Below, piece by piece: positions 12,301-23,368 of a DNA stretch of 64,000 nt. How positions within the stretch are numbered: the first letter of the stretch is position 1; every line of letters begins with the position of its first letter. The DNA comes from Eretmocerus hayati (lineage: Eukaryota; Arthropoda; Insecta; Hymenoptera; Aphelinidae). The translations under genes were made by a program, and so were the position numbers. The notes below the pieces were generated by a model that was not told where the DNA came from, ran no database searches, and saw nothing but the letters and a program-made list of their open reading frames with translations. Location: contig CM056743.1 of assembly GCA_029851415.1 (NCBI GenBank), positions 69,966,186-70,030,185 of the forward strand. The letters are read 5' to 3'.

Positions 12301-12728
12301 GTCAAATATTCGAGCAGTGAAATCATATTAGTCGACAGGCTGGTGACGAGAAACATTTTTGGTGTTTATTTCCTGATAGAAAGAGCATCGAGTGATCGAT
12401 GAATTGAGACTTTGGTAGTGTAGATAAGACATCAATGATAATATTGTATTTAGTTTGGAAGTGCGATCAGATAATACAGTCAGCTGAGATCATCGACTTA
12501 TAAACTGAACAGGTGGGAAGCCGAGTGAATGTATATATGACATATGATATATATATATGACATCGACTATCGGCTCATCCTTATGTTCTGATCTTCGCGT
12601 AGAGATGCGTGCATTGCAACGAGATATAGTGCGTCCACCGCGAATGCATATAGCCACCCACGCATGTATATAGTATTATCGGTCTCTCTTTCATCACACG
12701 TTCGGTCTCGCAAATATATAGATATTCT
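12301..12728 (+). other. Possible leader of the older retroelement
   Basis: This stretch precedes the first gag-like frame at 12729. It contains an AT repeat near 12530-12560 (ATATGACATATGATATATAT) and no long frame. No matching long terminal repeat was found on the far side of the element, so the 5' end of the older element stays undefined. Confidence 0.25.
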
Positions 12729-14082
12729 ATGGCGGTTGAACGTACACCGGCGCGTAAAAGCAGTAGTGCGAGCGCGACAGAGCATAGTATCGACATTCAG
12801 GCTAGTAATACTGAACAGCAGGCGTCTGAGGGAGATAGCATGACACAGCAGTCAGCGAGTAATAACGTCGCGCACGGAAATGATTTGGGTATAAATGATG
12901 ATATAATTCTTGTGCAGCCGAGTGCACCACCGGTTGTGAACCAACCTACAGGTACATTACCGAAGAGAGGTAGGAGACCTAAGCGTGTAGTATATCCTGA
13001 TGAGCCACGGAATACACGATCGAATGCGCAGGCTAATAAAGATGCGGGTACCGACAATTTATCTCGCGCAAGTTCAAGTAATAGTATCGTGTTTCCATTG
13101 GGACCAGACTTTTTTAAACTTGTTACATGGCAATGATGGGCATGATGACGATCCGCAAGCTCGCAGAGTTGAACGTGGACAGTTTTTTACGCGAACAGGC
13201 CAGAATGAATGAGCAAAGACAGCGTGAATGGAACATTGAACGGAAAATGCAGCAAGCGGAGCGTGTTTGGATACAAAATTTAGAACATCGACGAATAATC
13301 GTGAATGAAGTCACACCGTTAGATGGACGTATTAGTGCACTTGTAAGTTAAGTTCAGGCTTTGAATACAAATTTTGAGATCGTTTGAATGTTGTAGAGAA
13401 TGATGCAATAATGGCTTCTCGAGAAATCGAGACATTGCAAACGGCTCAGAATAAAGTTTCAGGTCAAATCAGACAGCTTACAACCGCAAATGAGCATTAG
13501 TTAACAACGAGTCAAAATCTTAACACAAGACAAAATACACTTGAACAACGTGTAGCGACTGAAACGGCACGATTAGATCAACACATGCGGAGAATTCGTA
13601 ACAATAATAATGTACCTGGAAATCACATACCACGTTCGGCATTCACACCGAAATTTAAATTTGATTTACCTCGTTTTGGTGCGAAACCAAGGGAAAAACC
13701 GATGCAATTTTCATCAAATTTCACTGCTAATATTTCAGTTATTGATGATAATATCGACAGTTCGCGTTTTGCTTTAAGGCAAGCACTTCTTGGTTCAGCT
13801 CGTGAATGGTGGGAATACATGGAGCCATCCGTACAAAATTTTGAGGAGTTTAGGCGGCAGTTCTTGCGCAAGTATTGGAATGAATTCACGTAAGACTCGG
13901 TTAGACGTTCCCTTGAATACGATTACTACACAGCCGAATGTAATGAAAGTCGAAGTGAATACGTGATGAGACTTCATAATAATTTACGATTTTTAGATGA
14001 TGCTCCGGCTGAGCGTATGATTATTCGTGAATTGGCTAAACATTTTGATGGAAATATTCGTCAAACAATTTTATTGAAAGAT
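12729..14082 (+). pseudogene. Gag-like pseudogene of an older Ty3/Gypsy-type retroelement, 5' part
   Basis: The remnant starts with a Ser/Gln-rich N-terminus and a basic K-R-G-R-R-P-K-R patch (frame of 12729). It moves to a second frame at 13127, which is Gln/Arg-rich and helical, passes a stop-ridden coiled-coil-like stretch (13350-13585), and reaches a third frame at 13585. That last part reads like a Ty3/Gypsy capsid region: a D-L-P-R-F-G-A-K-P segment, then A-R-E-W-W-E and F-R-R-Q-F-L-R-K-Y-W. A TAA follows at about 13890 and the same frame then reopens up to 14082. There the gene is cut by the 8.8 kb LTR element; the frame resumes without shift at 22865. At least two frameshifts and several stops make it inactive. 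Confidence 0.75.
14079..14082. repeat. Target-site duplication AGAT, left
   Basis: AGAT directly precedes the TGTGACGG start of the 5' LTR and recurs at 22861-22864 directly after the CCGTCACA end of the 3' LTR. A 4 bp duplication fits Ty3/Gypsy integration. Confidence 0.85.
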
Positions 14083-14569
14083 TGTGACGGGTTCAGTCCA
14101 TCACTCTCTCCTCGGCGATTAGATATTAGATAATATTGAATAACATTTATTTGTGATCAAAGTATTGTTACAGGTATTTAGCCGTGATGCAGTAAGGAGA
14201 GAGTCAAACGGGCAGGTTTGAAAGAGAGAGAGACAGAGAATGCGCGCGCGCCCAAATGACTGACCAATGAGAGCGCGGCTGGTAATTAGCAGACCTCGCG
14301 CCATTTCGCGAGCAGACAGACTTGTGCGGAGCCCCGATAACGCGGCATCGTTATCCTCGTGCCGGTATAACCTCTCTCACGCCGCGCGTGCTCCGGTCAC
14401 CCTGGTCATCCATAGCAGGGCCTGCAGGCGTCCAGGTTCTCGTATCCGGCGGCTACGGGAGGGAACTTTACCCAGGGTCGAGGGATCGTCATCGGACACC
14501 CGGTCCAGCAGCGTACTCGAGGCAGCGACCTGACGTCGCGAAATCGCATTGTAAGTACCCGTTCCAAAG

Positions 14570-14611
<42 letters not shown>

Positions 14612-14916
14612 ATGGCGTGCGGCTCTCTCTCGTGATATTTCGTTACCTGTTGCGCTCGCACTCGACCGCTTTTTGTAATTTATTGCTGAATAAACCTACT
14701 CTTTTGTTTAACTTACTCGGCCGCGTTATAATTTCATGTATGTCTCCTCGTGTTGCCGTCTTCATTATTGAATGCACTATCGCTATATTGGACGAGTACC
14801 GGCCGATAGGAGGCCGGTAACTACGAGGATGATGCAGCCAAAGAGAACCGGGCGAGCCGAATTGCACTTTGCGGACTCGCATCAATAAACAAATGACGAA
14901 CTAATTGACCGTCACA
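14083..14916 (+). repeat. 5' long terminal repeat
   Basis: 834 bp, beginning TGTGACGG and ending CCGTCACA, repeated at 22043-22860. It contains a CCAAT box near 14266, a (TC)n run at about 14572-14610 that is roughly 18 bases longer than in the 3' LTR, and an AATAAA signal near 14688. The two LTRs differ at scattered bases, for example several within the first 50, so the insertion is not recent. The difference in (TC)n length is expected for a microsatellite. Confidence 0.92.
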
Positions 14917-14918
14917 AA

Positions 14919-14936
14919 TGGCGCCGAACGGAATAA
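14919..14936 (+). promoter_or_regulatory. tRNA primer-binding site
   Basis: TGGCGCCGAACGGAATAA begins two bases after the 5' LTR. TGG is the complement of the CCA tail found on every mature tRNA, and TGGCGCC starts are common in insect LTR elements. I cannot assign the exact tRNA without a tRNA set from the host. Confidence 0.8.
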
Positions 14937-16130
14937 TCCACTAGCTGGACAAAATAATTACGCGTTCGCGAGCGTTATTAACCTAGTGCGCGGATCATCA
15001 TCGTCGCCGTCGCCGGCTGATAGAACCGCACGCCATCGAAATTTCTCTGCTGCTTCAAGCGGGAAAGCGGTGATATATACATATATTTATAGTAGCTGCA
15101 TTGGTGTGCGTATACCGGAACATTATGTATAGCGACGCGAGTGATGCGATGACGCAGGTGTGCTGATCGCGTGATTATTGATCAGTTACATGATTGATTT
15201 GAATTCATCGTGGAAGTGACGCGGTATACATATATTCAATTATCGATCGCGCTTGAATGAGCTGTAATGGCTGCAAGCCCCTGTCACGCTAGTGCTGCTT
15301 ATTAATTACCGGCAGCCCGTATCATGCTCGTATGCGTGGATATTATATCTGCAGGCGAGCAGAATATCAAATCAAAAAATCTTGAAGTTTTAAAATCGCG
15401 TCGACGCGAGTGTGCGAAATGCTATAGTGTGTCGGTATGAGTGTATATAGATATACAACGACTATAGGGCATCCAAGTCTCCGGATGCGGGGCAAGATAC
15501 AGTGACTCTGTGGCTTTTATGATGTTGCGGTTTTGCTGAAAATTTTTCTCTCGCGTTCTACGTACATCTGCTAATGCATAGCAGCTTTCCAGTGCGGAAA
15601 AACCGGAAAATTCGTGGAAATTTCTGGAGTCATGGTAAAAACTATTTGATTAAATTTTGTAAAATCGAGGAAAAATCTATTCACGCTACAGATCGCCAAA
15701 TCTTGCAGCGCATTCGCATTAGTACCGCGATTTAGTAATAAATCGTCGAAAATAATGCGAGAAGGAGTTGGAATCTCGCGTTTAGTATTAAAAATGCACT
15801 TATCAAACAAGAACTTTTAAAATCACTACAAAATGCAGAAACTTGAAATTTTTGTAGTAATCTGCAAAAATTATTTACTATAAGGTATGATCAGTGTGCA
15901 GAGTGATGGTGTGTCGGAATGTTGGATGTTTATGCATCCTGTACTCGCATTTTGAATTTTTAGAGTTACGATTAGGGTTTTCAGGTCAAGATTGTACCAA
16001 GTCATGCGCACTGCGCTCTTTGATTTTCTTTTATATGGAAAATTTTGGATTAAATCTACGTCGTCTGCTAGTGCAACAGACTATCTTGTAAGTTATCTAG
16101 GCCTTCGCACTCGTCATCCGGAATTTCGCT
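14937..16130 (+). other. Untranslated leader of the LTR element
   Basis: About 1.2 kb without a convincing frame, between the primer-binding site and the first gag-like codons. It holds a short CGTCGCCGTCGCCG repeat near 15002. Packaging or internal ribosome entry signals may lie here, but none can be recognised by eye. Confidence 0.5.
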
Positions 16131-16131
16131 G

Positions 16132-17886
16132 TTGACCCAAGAACAAATAGATAGAGGGATCGTACCATCAAAAGTAACAGTTCGTGGGCAATACCAAATA
16201 ACAATAGGTGATGACACCATGACTACAACAACTGCTACTGCAACTCAAGGCGATTCGCTTCTATATAACAACTCTGCAGGTTCAAGGGGTATCGCAGTTG
16301 TGCAAGATAGAGTACCGAGTACCACGTGACTTGTTGGTACAAGTCGAAAGGGCCTTAGACGAGGTGACTCAAGCCCAAGCAACCTGAGTCACGCAGTCAC
16401 AAATCTTCACGCCTGGTTCTCTACAATCCTCGACATATCAAGGTACTTCAAGAGTAACTTTCGGCGATTACCACAACGTAAGACATATCCATAACGATGA
16501 TAATTACAATGTGAGCGATTTCACGACTGCGGTATCGCAATGCTTTCCGAACCCACTAAGTTTTGGAAGATCAGCGCTGAACGCACACGCGCCTAGCTTT
16601 ATACCTCCTTTCGGAAGAATACTAGGAAATGGACCAATGAGCTCAACAGCACAAATTCCTAATAAGGCTGCTCAAGATTTCGCAGGCATAAGCTCCCCAA
16701 ATAACAATGTTTTTCGTAATGAACCTGTGGTTGCGAATACCGCGCCCGGGGGGAGGGTGTCATCAGAGACTATCTCGACATCCAGATCACAGAGGCCTGC
16801 TAATTCGAGTTATAATGAGCAGGATGTCGGAAAAATTGTTCGAGCTTGGAAGATAAATCTCACAGGCGGGGAGAAGTCAGTATAGAACAATTCATCCAAC
16901 GAGTAGAAGAATGCCGTGCTTTGGTATACATTGATGATGAAGATTTACTCAACGGTATGACAGAGCTCATGACTGGCGCAGCGTTAATTTGGTGCCGTCA
17001 AGCTCGGGAAAAATGGACAACTTGGGACGATTTTTGCGCGAGCGCTCGTCGTACGTACGGCGTAGACCGCAACTTCCAACACAAATTAGTGGTGGAAGTG
17101 CAGACGCGTACCCAAGGAAAAGTAGAACCTGTCAGGGATTATATCTTCAGCCTGCTTACAATTCTGGGCAGATTTGATAGACCTTGGGGAGAAGAGGAAC
17201 AATTGGATCTTCTTTACAGGAATATGATCCCTGAACTAAGAAAACTGGTGCGTAGGCAAGAAGTATCGGACATTGATTTTCTTCTCGAAGTTGCGAGAGA
17301 AGCAGAAGCTCTTTTGTGGTCCGAGAAAAACTCCAAGCCACCGCCACCATCGGAAGTGGCTCTGCTTCCAGAAGTCGCATGTCATAGCGCAAAGGCAGAG
17401 ACCAAACGAAATAAATCGAACCTCGCGACGTTGAGCGACACCCCGCCCAGCGAACTGACCACTGTTTTAAGCAGACTCATGGAAGCTACGTCTAAATTGA
17501 CCACAGCTTCACAGGCTCCGGCTGCTGCTGCGCCAACGCCCAATCTCGAGTCTATCATCAATAGAGCGATTGCATACGCGTTAGAAAATGCATATTCAAA
17601 CTCTGGGGCAGCTGCTAAGCCTAGTGCACCACATTCGACTTCGACCAACTCATCCGAGAAACCTGCTGCCGATCAAGAGGCGAAGAAGAATTGGAGGAGA
17701 AGCAAGAATAAGAAGAAGGATCCTGCCCAGGAGGGCGAAGAAAAGACTGACAGAGTAATCAGCAAACATAATGCCAACAAAGAACCAGGCCCCAGAGAAA
17801 ATATGCAGTGTTATGGTTGCGGTTGGCCAGGTCATATCAGACCCACTTGTCCTGAGTGTTCGGGAAGAGCGGAGGGGGACAAGTAG
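16132..17886 (+). pseudogene. gag: Gag of the LTR element, frameshifted
   Basis: Gag forms the particle core and binds the element RNA. Three pieces are visible. An N-terminal Thr-rich piece ends at a stop near 16329; a second piece (16511-16885) ends in the motif D-V-G-K-I-V-R-A-W; the main piece (16846-17886) is one frame away. Around 16865-16875 the second and main pieces clearly continue each other, so a single indel split the gene. The main piece has a Ty3/Gypsy capsid signature (L-x-G-A-A-x-x-W, then W-D-D-F, then R-R-T-Y-G), an Ala/Pro/Ser linker, a Lys-rich basic patch and a zinc knuckle at residues 322-335 of that piece (C-x2-C-x4-H-x4-C). TAG at 17884 ends it just before pol. Confidence 0.85.
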
Positions 17887-19777
17887 ATGAGGTCGCTGCT
17901 GTCCCCAGCCAGGAGCACGAGACCTGCCCGGGGCTACCACCTTCTCCTGATACTGCGTCTACCAGTGAATTTCCTTCAATTTTCTGTGAAGATTACGGGG
18001 AATTATATTGGGAGTATTGAAAATAAACCGGACCATTTCCCTCGTTGGTGGGTGGACGTGAACATCGACAAATTTAGCGTTCGCGCACTGTTCGATCCGG
18101 GTGCTTCAAGAACAGCTCTCGGCCCAGTTGGTCTTCAAATAGCGACGGCTCCAGGCCAAAAAAATTGAACCTTATTATGGTCCAGGCGCCAGACTCGCAG
18201 ATGGAAATTGCACACCTATACTCGGTGAAGTTGAACTTCCTTTTACTATAGGAGGAATAACCAGAAGAGTATAGGCCATCGTGCTGAGAGACGCAGATGC
18301 TGACCTGCTTATTGGTGGAGATCTTATACGAGCTCTTGATGCGCAATTATTACCGCGCGGAAATATGCTTCGCCTTGAGGGACGAGCGGAACTCCTTCCA
18401 GTCGAACTGGCTTCAATGACATGCAATGAAACGCCTATATCCTCTGCTGGATTGGCATATCTTGCAGAAGCTGAGAGAGATAAGCTGCAGCGAATGTTGG
18501 ATGGGACGCTTCCGGCCGATGATGGTAAACTTGGTCGTACCAAATGGATTGAGCATAAAATCGAGCTCACAGATAACACGCCGATCAAGCAAAAGTATTA
18601 TCCAGTATCCAAGAAACTTGAAGCAATAATGCATAAGCAAGTCAACGAGTGGTTAGAACAAGGGATCATCCGGAGATCCAAGTCTCAAGGGTCAAGACCT
18701 GTGGTCATGGTTTTAAAACCAGACGGGACATATCGCATGTGCGTCGACTACCGCAAGTTAAATAAAAAGTCAAAGCTGTGCGCTTACCCTCAACGTTTTA
18801 TGAACGTGATAATTCAAAAACTACGCAATGCAAAATATATCTCAGTCATAGACTTGAGCAAATCGTTTTTGCAAATAGAGCTAGAAGAAGAGTCTATTCC
18901 TATGACCGCGTTCGTAGTTCAAAATCTAGGGCTATTTGAATTTGTGGTAACACCCTTCGGGCTCTCAGGAGCGCCATCTACCTGCCAACAACTTGCCGAC
19001 ATGGTCATTACACAAAAATTATCGGAATGGGTAGTTACACATTTAGATGACTCACTGATTGTGACCGAAACCTTCGAAAAACACATCGAAGTTCTGGAAA
19101 AATTCCTCAACCGCCTGAACGAAGCTAACCTCACTGTTAATCGTGAAAAAAGCGTTTGGTGCGCAGAAGAGGTTAAATTTTTGGGACTGTTAGTAAATCG
19201 AGACGGTTGCCGTCCAGATCCCTCCAGAATTCCACCAATCATGGATTTTCCAGTACCAAAAAAGATCAAAAAATTGCAGAGCTTTTTAGGCATGGCCTCG
19301 TGGTACAGAAAATTTTTGAAAGACTTTGCAACTATTGCTGAACCTCTTACAAGGCTCACAAAGAAAAACGTGAAGTGCGTATGGGGCACCGAGCAACAAG
19401 AGTCCTTTGATAGGATTAAAGCGCTAGTCGCAACAGCTCCGGTTTTAGCCCAACCTTCATTTGAACCTGAACATCAGTTCTATATCCAGACCGATGTTTC
19501 GAACACCGGCTTGGGTGCAGTGCTTACACAGACGATTGACGACGGAGAAAGAGTTATTTGCTTCGCTAGTCGTGTACTCACGCGAGCAGAGACAAACTAC
19601 TCTGTCAGCGAATGTGAGGGCCTTGCAGTTCTATGGGCGATCCGCAGATGGCGCTGTTATGTCGGAGGATACCATTTTAAAGTGATAACCGACCATAGTT
19701 GTCTAATGTGGTTATGCAACTTGAAGAATCCGATAGGACGTCTAGCAAGGTGGGCTCTCGAACTACAATCGTACTAG
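17887..19777 (+). pseudogene. pol: Pol of the LTR element: protease, reverse transcriptase, RNase H (defective)
   Basis: Protease: L-F-D-P-G-A at 18088-18105 is the aspartic protease core (D-[TSP]-G-A), but its frame stops at 18168. The main frame, 18281-19777 (498 codons), carries RT and RNase H. RT has the V-I-D-L-S metal-binding Asp at residue 191, F-G-L-S-x-A-P and, at residues 254-257, H-L-D-D where Y-x-D-D is expected; Tyr to His needs one transition. RNase H keeps D405, E446 (S-E-C-E-G) and D471 (I-T-D-H). A TAG at 19775 interrupts the end of RNase H, after which F-D-I-E-Y-R-K-G-K continues in frame. Gag, protease and RT lie in shifted frames, so no full polyprotein can be made. Confidence 0.9.
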
Positions 19778-20540
19778 TTCGACATAGAATACCGCAAGGG
19801 CAAGCTTAATGTCGTACCCGATTGTTTATCTCGCATGTATGAAGATGAAACAGAGGAGGGGTTAGCTGCTGTGCAACCATTGGTACCAGAGACGCAAGAT
19901 GCGTGGTACTTGAAAACGTATCAAACAGTCTCAGAGAATCCTGAGGATTACCCACATATGAAGATCAGGGGGGGGGGGGTCGATTATACATCTGGCGGCC
20001 AAATCGCATACTAGAAGATCTCGTCTCAGACGACGACGCCTGGAAACTCGTTCTGGCCAGAGAGCAAAGGGCACAAGTCATGTCTAAAAGACACTGCGAA
20101 GCAACGGCTGGCCATTTCAGCCGCACCAAAACAGTAGATCGCATCGCACGCTATTACATTTGGCCCAGCCTATACAAGGATGTCGCGAACTTTGTAAAAG
20201 GCTGTTCCATCTCTCAACAAGTAAAAGTGCAGCAACTCCTGCAGCGGGACTCATGGGTAAACGACAAGCGAAGAAACCTTGATCAATGGTAGCTGCGGAT
20301 TGTATGGGCCCATACGTCCGCACGGTCCAGGCCAACAAACATATCATCGTTTGGAAACGGAAAATACACCGGACACGAACGATCAATGCGCGGAGACCGA
20401 TCAGCACACCGACTCAAATACCGTAAAACGTCGCGGACGACCAAAAGGTACGAAAAATGCGCCATCGCTGCAAATATCATCGGACGAAGCATCGCCCCGA
20501 AAAACTCGGTCCGGAAAAATCATCTCACCTTCTCATACAT
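19778..20540 (+). pseudogene. pol: Pol 3' end: truncated integrase and basic C-terminal tail
   Basis: After the RNase H stop the frame runs to a G12 run at 19968-19979 and resumes one frame off. From about 19984 it gives an integrase N-terminal zinc-binding region: H-C-E-A-T-A-G-H-F, Y-I-W-P-S-L-Y-K-D-V, then C-S-I-S-Q-Q where C-x2-C is usual, so the last Cys is Ser. Only the first few residues of the catalytic core follow (A-A-D-C-M-G-P-Y, near 20286). The rest of the D-D-E core is missing. A basic tail with an AT-hook-like R-R-G-R-P-K-G and T-R-S-G-K (20279-20542) matches the usual C-terminus of Ty3/Gypsy Pol. The sequence fits an internal deletion of the core. Confidence 0.75.
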
Positions 20541-20625
20541 AATCAATCATTTGTGTGTCTTAACAGACTAACATCTCACCACTCACACCATCATAACTAC
20601 TCACCTCATCTCCGCAGGGCACAGA

Positions 20626-21573
20626 ATGGACGGTCGTGATCGTGACGACTGTGAAGACCGCGACGCGACTCGGCAAATGGCAACGGGCGAGGACGCGGAA
20701 GGCATGGCCCGCTTCACCATACATGCGTCAATTCGAGCGCCAACGCAGGGATTTGTCCCGTTTGTATGGGACCTGTCTGAAGACGAAGTACGTCACCTGA
20801 TGCGCGTAGGCGCAGAATTCGCGCAGAGGACCATGAATCGCCGCGATGCCGCTACCCAAAACTTGCCTGAGCCACGTCTAAGAAGACCTTATGATGCGCC
20901 TACGCAGAATGACCATGATCGTGCCCAGGAGAGGATGGTTGAGTGGGTGGAGACGGGGGTAGTCAGACGCACCATCGAAGCTAACCCACCTCCAACCATT
21001 GATGAGCCAGCCAATGTACCTCCCGCTATTATGGCTCCGCCGTCTCAAGACGATATGGAAGATGGTATTCCAGTCATAGCGATGTCCATTGAAGAGGAAT
21101 GGAACCGGACCAGGGAAGTCATATTATCAGCAAGGAACAGCTATCTCGAAGCTAGGTCCGAGTTCCATAACTCCTTTGCACTTTTGGATGACTTCCTAAC
21201 CATACACGGAGACGATGGACGTCGCTTGGCTGGAAATCTACCAACCAAAGTCGCTGATGAGAGGTCAGCACATGAAGCTGCGATGGCGCACAAGCGCCAG
21301 AGAAAAGAACTGCGAGAAAACGCCAGACGAGCGGAAGAGGAGGCTCGCCAACAGTTGGAGGAATTTAGAAGGAGGACGGCTGAGGAAGCCGTACAACTGC
21401 AGAGGCAGCTATGCGTAGCCCAACGCCAACGTGAGCAGCTAGGGGGGTCGAAACCCACTCGTATGCAACGCGTCGATCCCGAGAGACGCCGTTGGTGTCC
21501 TATCTGCGGCGTACCAGGGGTGGCGCGGGGACGCGAGTGCCCTAACCGCGTAAACCACCCAGGCTGGCGATAA
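20626..21573 (+). CDS. Intact accessory ORF (315 aa) 3' of pol, with coiled coil and zinc-finger-like C-terminus
   Basis: Single uninterrupted frame in the place where env or a third ORF would sit. I chose the ATG at 20626 because it is the first in frame and leaves an acidic N-terminus. No signal peptide or membrane segment is seen, so it is not an envelope protein. Residues 1-30 are rich in Asp and Arg; about 75-150 is Pro-rich and hydrophilic; about 205-275 is a strongly charged Glu/Arg/Gln helix likely to form a coiled coil; residues 291-311 form C-x2-C-x10-C-x5-H, a plausible zinc-binding knuckle. Inference: an RNA- or DNA-binding, self-associating protein, perhaps a Gag-like accessory product. 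It is open while gag and pol of the same copy are broken. I do not recognise the family. Confidence 0.7.
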   Translation: MDGRDRDDCEDRDATRQMATGEDAEGMARFTIHASIRAPTQGFVPFVWDLSEDEVRHLMRVGAEFAQRTMNRRDAATQNLPEPRLRRPYDAPTQNDHDRAQERMVEWVETGVVRRTIEANPPPTIDEPANVPPAIMAPPSQDDMEDGIPVIAMSIEEEWNRTREVILSARNSYLEARSEFHNSFALLDDFLTIHGDDGRRLAGNLPTKVADERSAHEAAMAHKRQRKELRENARRAEEEARQQLEEFRRRTAEEAVQLQRQLCVAQRQREQLGGSKPTRMQRVDPERRRWCPICGVPGVARGRECPNRVNHPGWR

Positions 21574-22028
21574 ATCGTTGTGTCATCGCTGTCAAAGAGG
21601 GCCCACGCAAGTGGCAACATTTTTTTTCTCTATTTTCTAATTACTACTATTCACGGATTCACATATTTACATATTTACAATGATTATTTACAGTACCACT
21701 GATTGGGTAAAAGTCCTTTCTAGTGAATATTCTAAAATCCATGTACAAATGGTATCTAAGTCACTAATCAAGTGCGTTTTTGTTACGTTCTCTTTTATTT
21801 TACCTAGAGCATTGAATGTGTAATTCAAGTCATTTAGAATTTGACGCGCATTTGTTTGATGAAGCAATCAGCCAAAGACTTTACTTTTTGTTGAAAGATT
21901 GGTCGACTGGATCGTCAAATATTTTTGTACTTTTGATAAAATAAATAGATATTCTAAGAATTTCTATTCTCATTATAGTTGCCTCAGAGAGAGATCTTCT
22001 CGAGCCGGTACGCTTAGGCTTACGGCGT
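21574..22028 (+). other. AT-rich 3' untranslated part of the LTR element
   Basis: No open frame of note between the accessory ORF and the polypurine tract. AT-rich with a T-run near 21620. Confidence 0.5.
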
Positions 22029-22030
22029 CT

Positions 22031-22042
22031 GGGGGGAGGGTA
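22031..22042 (+). promoter_or_regulatory. Polypurine tract
   Basis: GGGGGGAGGG followed by TA lies immediately before the TGTGACGG start of the 3' LTR. This is the expected position and composition for the plus-strand DNA primer of an LTR element. Confidence 0.85.
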
Positions 22043-22860
22043 TGTGACGGGTTCAGTCCTATCACTCTCTCCCCGGCAATTAGATATAAGATAATATCGA
22101 ATAACATTTATTTGTGATCAAAGTATTGTTACAGGTATTTAGCCGTGATGCAGCAAGGAGAGAGTCACGCGGGCAGGTTTGAAAGAGAGAGAGAGACAGA
22201 GAATGCGCGCGCGCCCAAATGACTGACCAATGAGAGCGCGGCTGGTAATTAGCAGACCTCACGCCATTTCGCGAGCAGACAGACTTGTGCGGAGCTCCGA
22301 TAACGCAACATCGTTATCCTCGTGCCGGTACAACGTCTCCCGCGCCGCGCGTGCTCCGGTCACCCTGGTCATCCATAGCAGGGCCTGCAGGCGTCCAGGT
22401 TCCCGTATCCGGTGGCTACGGGAGGGAACTTTACCCAGGGTCGAGGGATCGTCATCGGACACCCGGTCCAGCAGCGTACTCGAGGCAGCGGCCTGACGTA
22501 GAAAAATCGCATTGTAAGTACCCGTTCAAAAGTATCTCTCTCTCTCTCTCTCTCTAATGGCGTGCGGCTCTCTCTCGCGATATTTCGTTACCTGTTGCGC
22601 TCGCGCTCGACCGCTTTTTGTAATTTATTGCTGAATAAACCCACTCTTTTGTTTAACTTACTCGGCCGCGTTATATTTTCATGTATGTCTCCTCGTGTTG
22701 CCGTCTTTATTATTGGATGCGCTATCGCTATATTGGACGAGTACCGGCCGACAGGAGACCGGTAACCACGAGGATGAGCAGCCAAGGAGAACCGGGCGAG
22801 CCGCATTGCACTTTGCGGACTCGCATCAATGAATAAATGACGAACTTATTAACCGTCACA
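22043..22860 (+). repeat. 3' long terminal repeat
   Basis: 818 bp copy of 14083-14916, same termini. The (TC)n run is shorter here (about 22535-22555), which explains most of the length difference. It is followed by AGAT (22861-22864). Confidence 0.92.
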
Positions 22861-22864
22861 AGAT

Positions 22865-23368
22865 ATTCTATTGATAAGTGAATTAGTGAATTTGCTTGAG
22901 ATGTTAGACACGGCAGAAAATTTGAACTCAGTTAAACCAAATACCAAGTACGTGAATTTTAAGGATTCAAATGATCGACAGAGTCAATATTTAAATTTCC
23001 AGCGTGGGCATAGCAACTCTAGTAGTTCAAACCGTGAAAATTCTCGCGAATCTAATCCACGTTCCTCAACACAACGCGCATCTACACCCGTGCCATCGCG
23101 TTTATACAATGCACACAACAACAATACTCGGAATGATAGTCGAAACTTATCAGCTGATCGGACTGAAAGTACATTCCGACCTGCACAACGATCGGATCGT
23201 CGCGACACGGGTGGCACGCGGAATTCGGTAGATAGAAGTCGTGATTTCTCAAATTCGCGGAACAACACACGGAATCAGGATAAGAGAGCACCTGTTAACG
23301 AAATCAAGGTTTCGAAAAAATCAGGGCCTGACAGCGAACCATCGGAAAACAACGGGTCGTTGCAGTGA
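22865..23368 (+). pseudogene. Gag-like pseudogene of the older retroelement, 3' part
   Basis: Continues in the same frame as the sequence ending at 14082 once the inserted element and one AGAT are disregarded. It first gives a Leu/Glu-rich helix, then a long Ser/Asn/Arg-rich basic tail (R-G-H-S-N-S-S-S-S-N-R near 23000) and stops at 23368. The tail has no Cys knuckle, so RNA binding would rest on Arg/Ser-rich sequence, as in some insect Gag proteins. The interruption shows that this element was already present when the 8.8 kb element arrived. Confidence 0.7.

Larger units (their letters stand above)
14083..22860 (+). mobile_element. Complete-ended but defective Ty3/Gypsy LTR retrotransposon
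   Basis: An 8778 bp element bounded by two near-identical LTRs starting TGTGACGG and ending CCGTCACA, flanked by the AGAT duplication. Internal order on the plus strand: primer-binding site, untranslated leader of about 1.2 kb, gag with a C-terminal zinc knuckle, protease, reverse transcriptase, RNase H, the start of integrase, a basic C-terminal Pol tail, an intact extra ORF, then the polypurine tract. The order protease-RT-RNaseH-integrase assigns it to Ty3/Gypsy rather than Copia. Gag and pol carry frameshifts and stops and the integrase core is mostly deleted, so the copy cannot be autonomous. It landed inside the gag of an older element. Confidence 0.92.

Noticed and set aside
20626..21573. 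Reading the third ORF of the LTR element as an envelope gene
   Set aside because: No signal peptide, no membrane segment and no furin-like site; the protein is hydrophilic with a coiled coil and a zinc-binding end.
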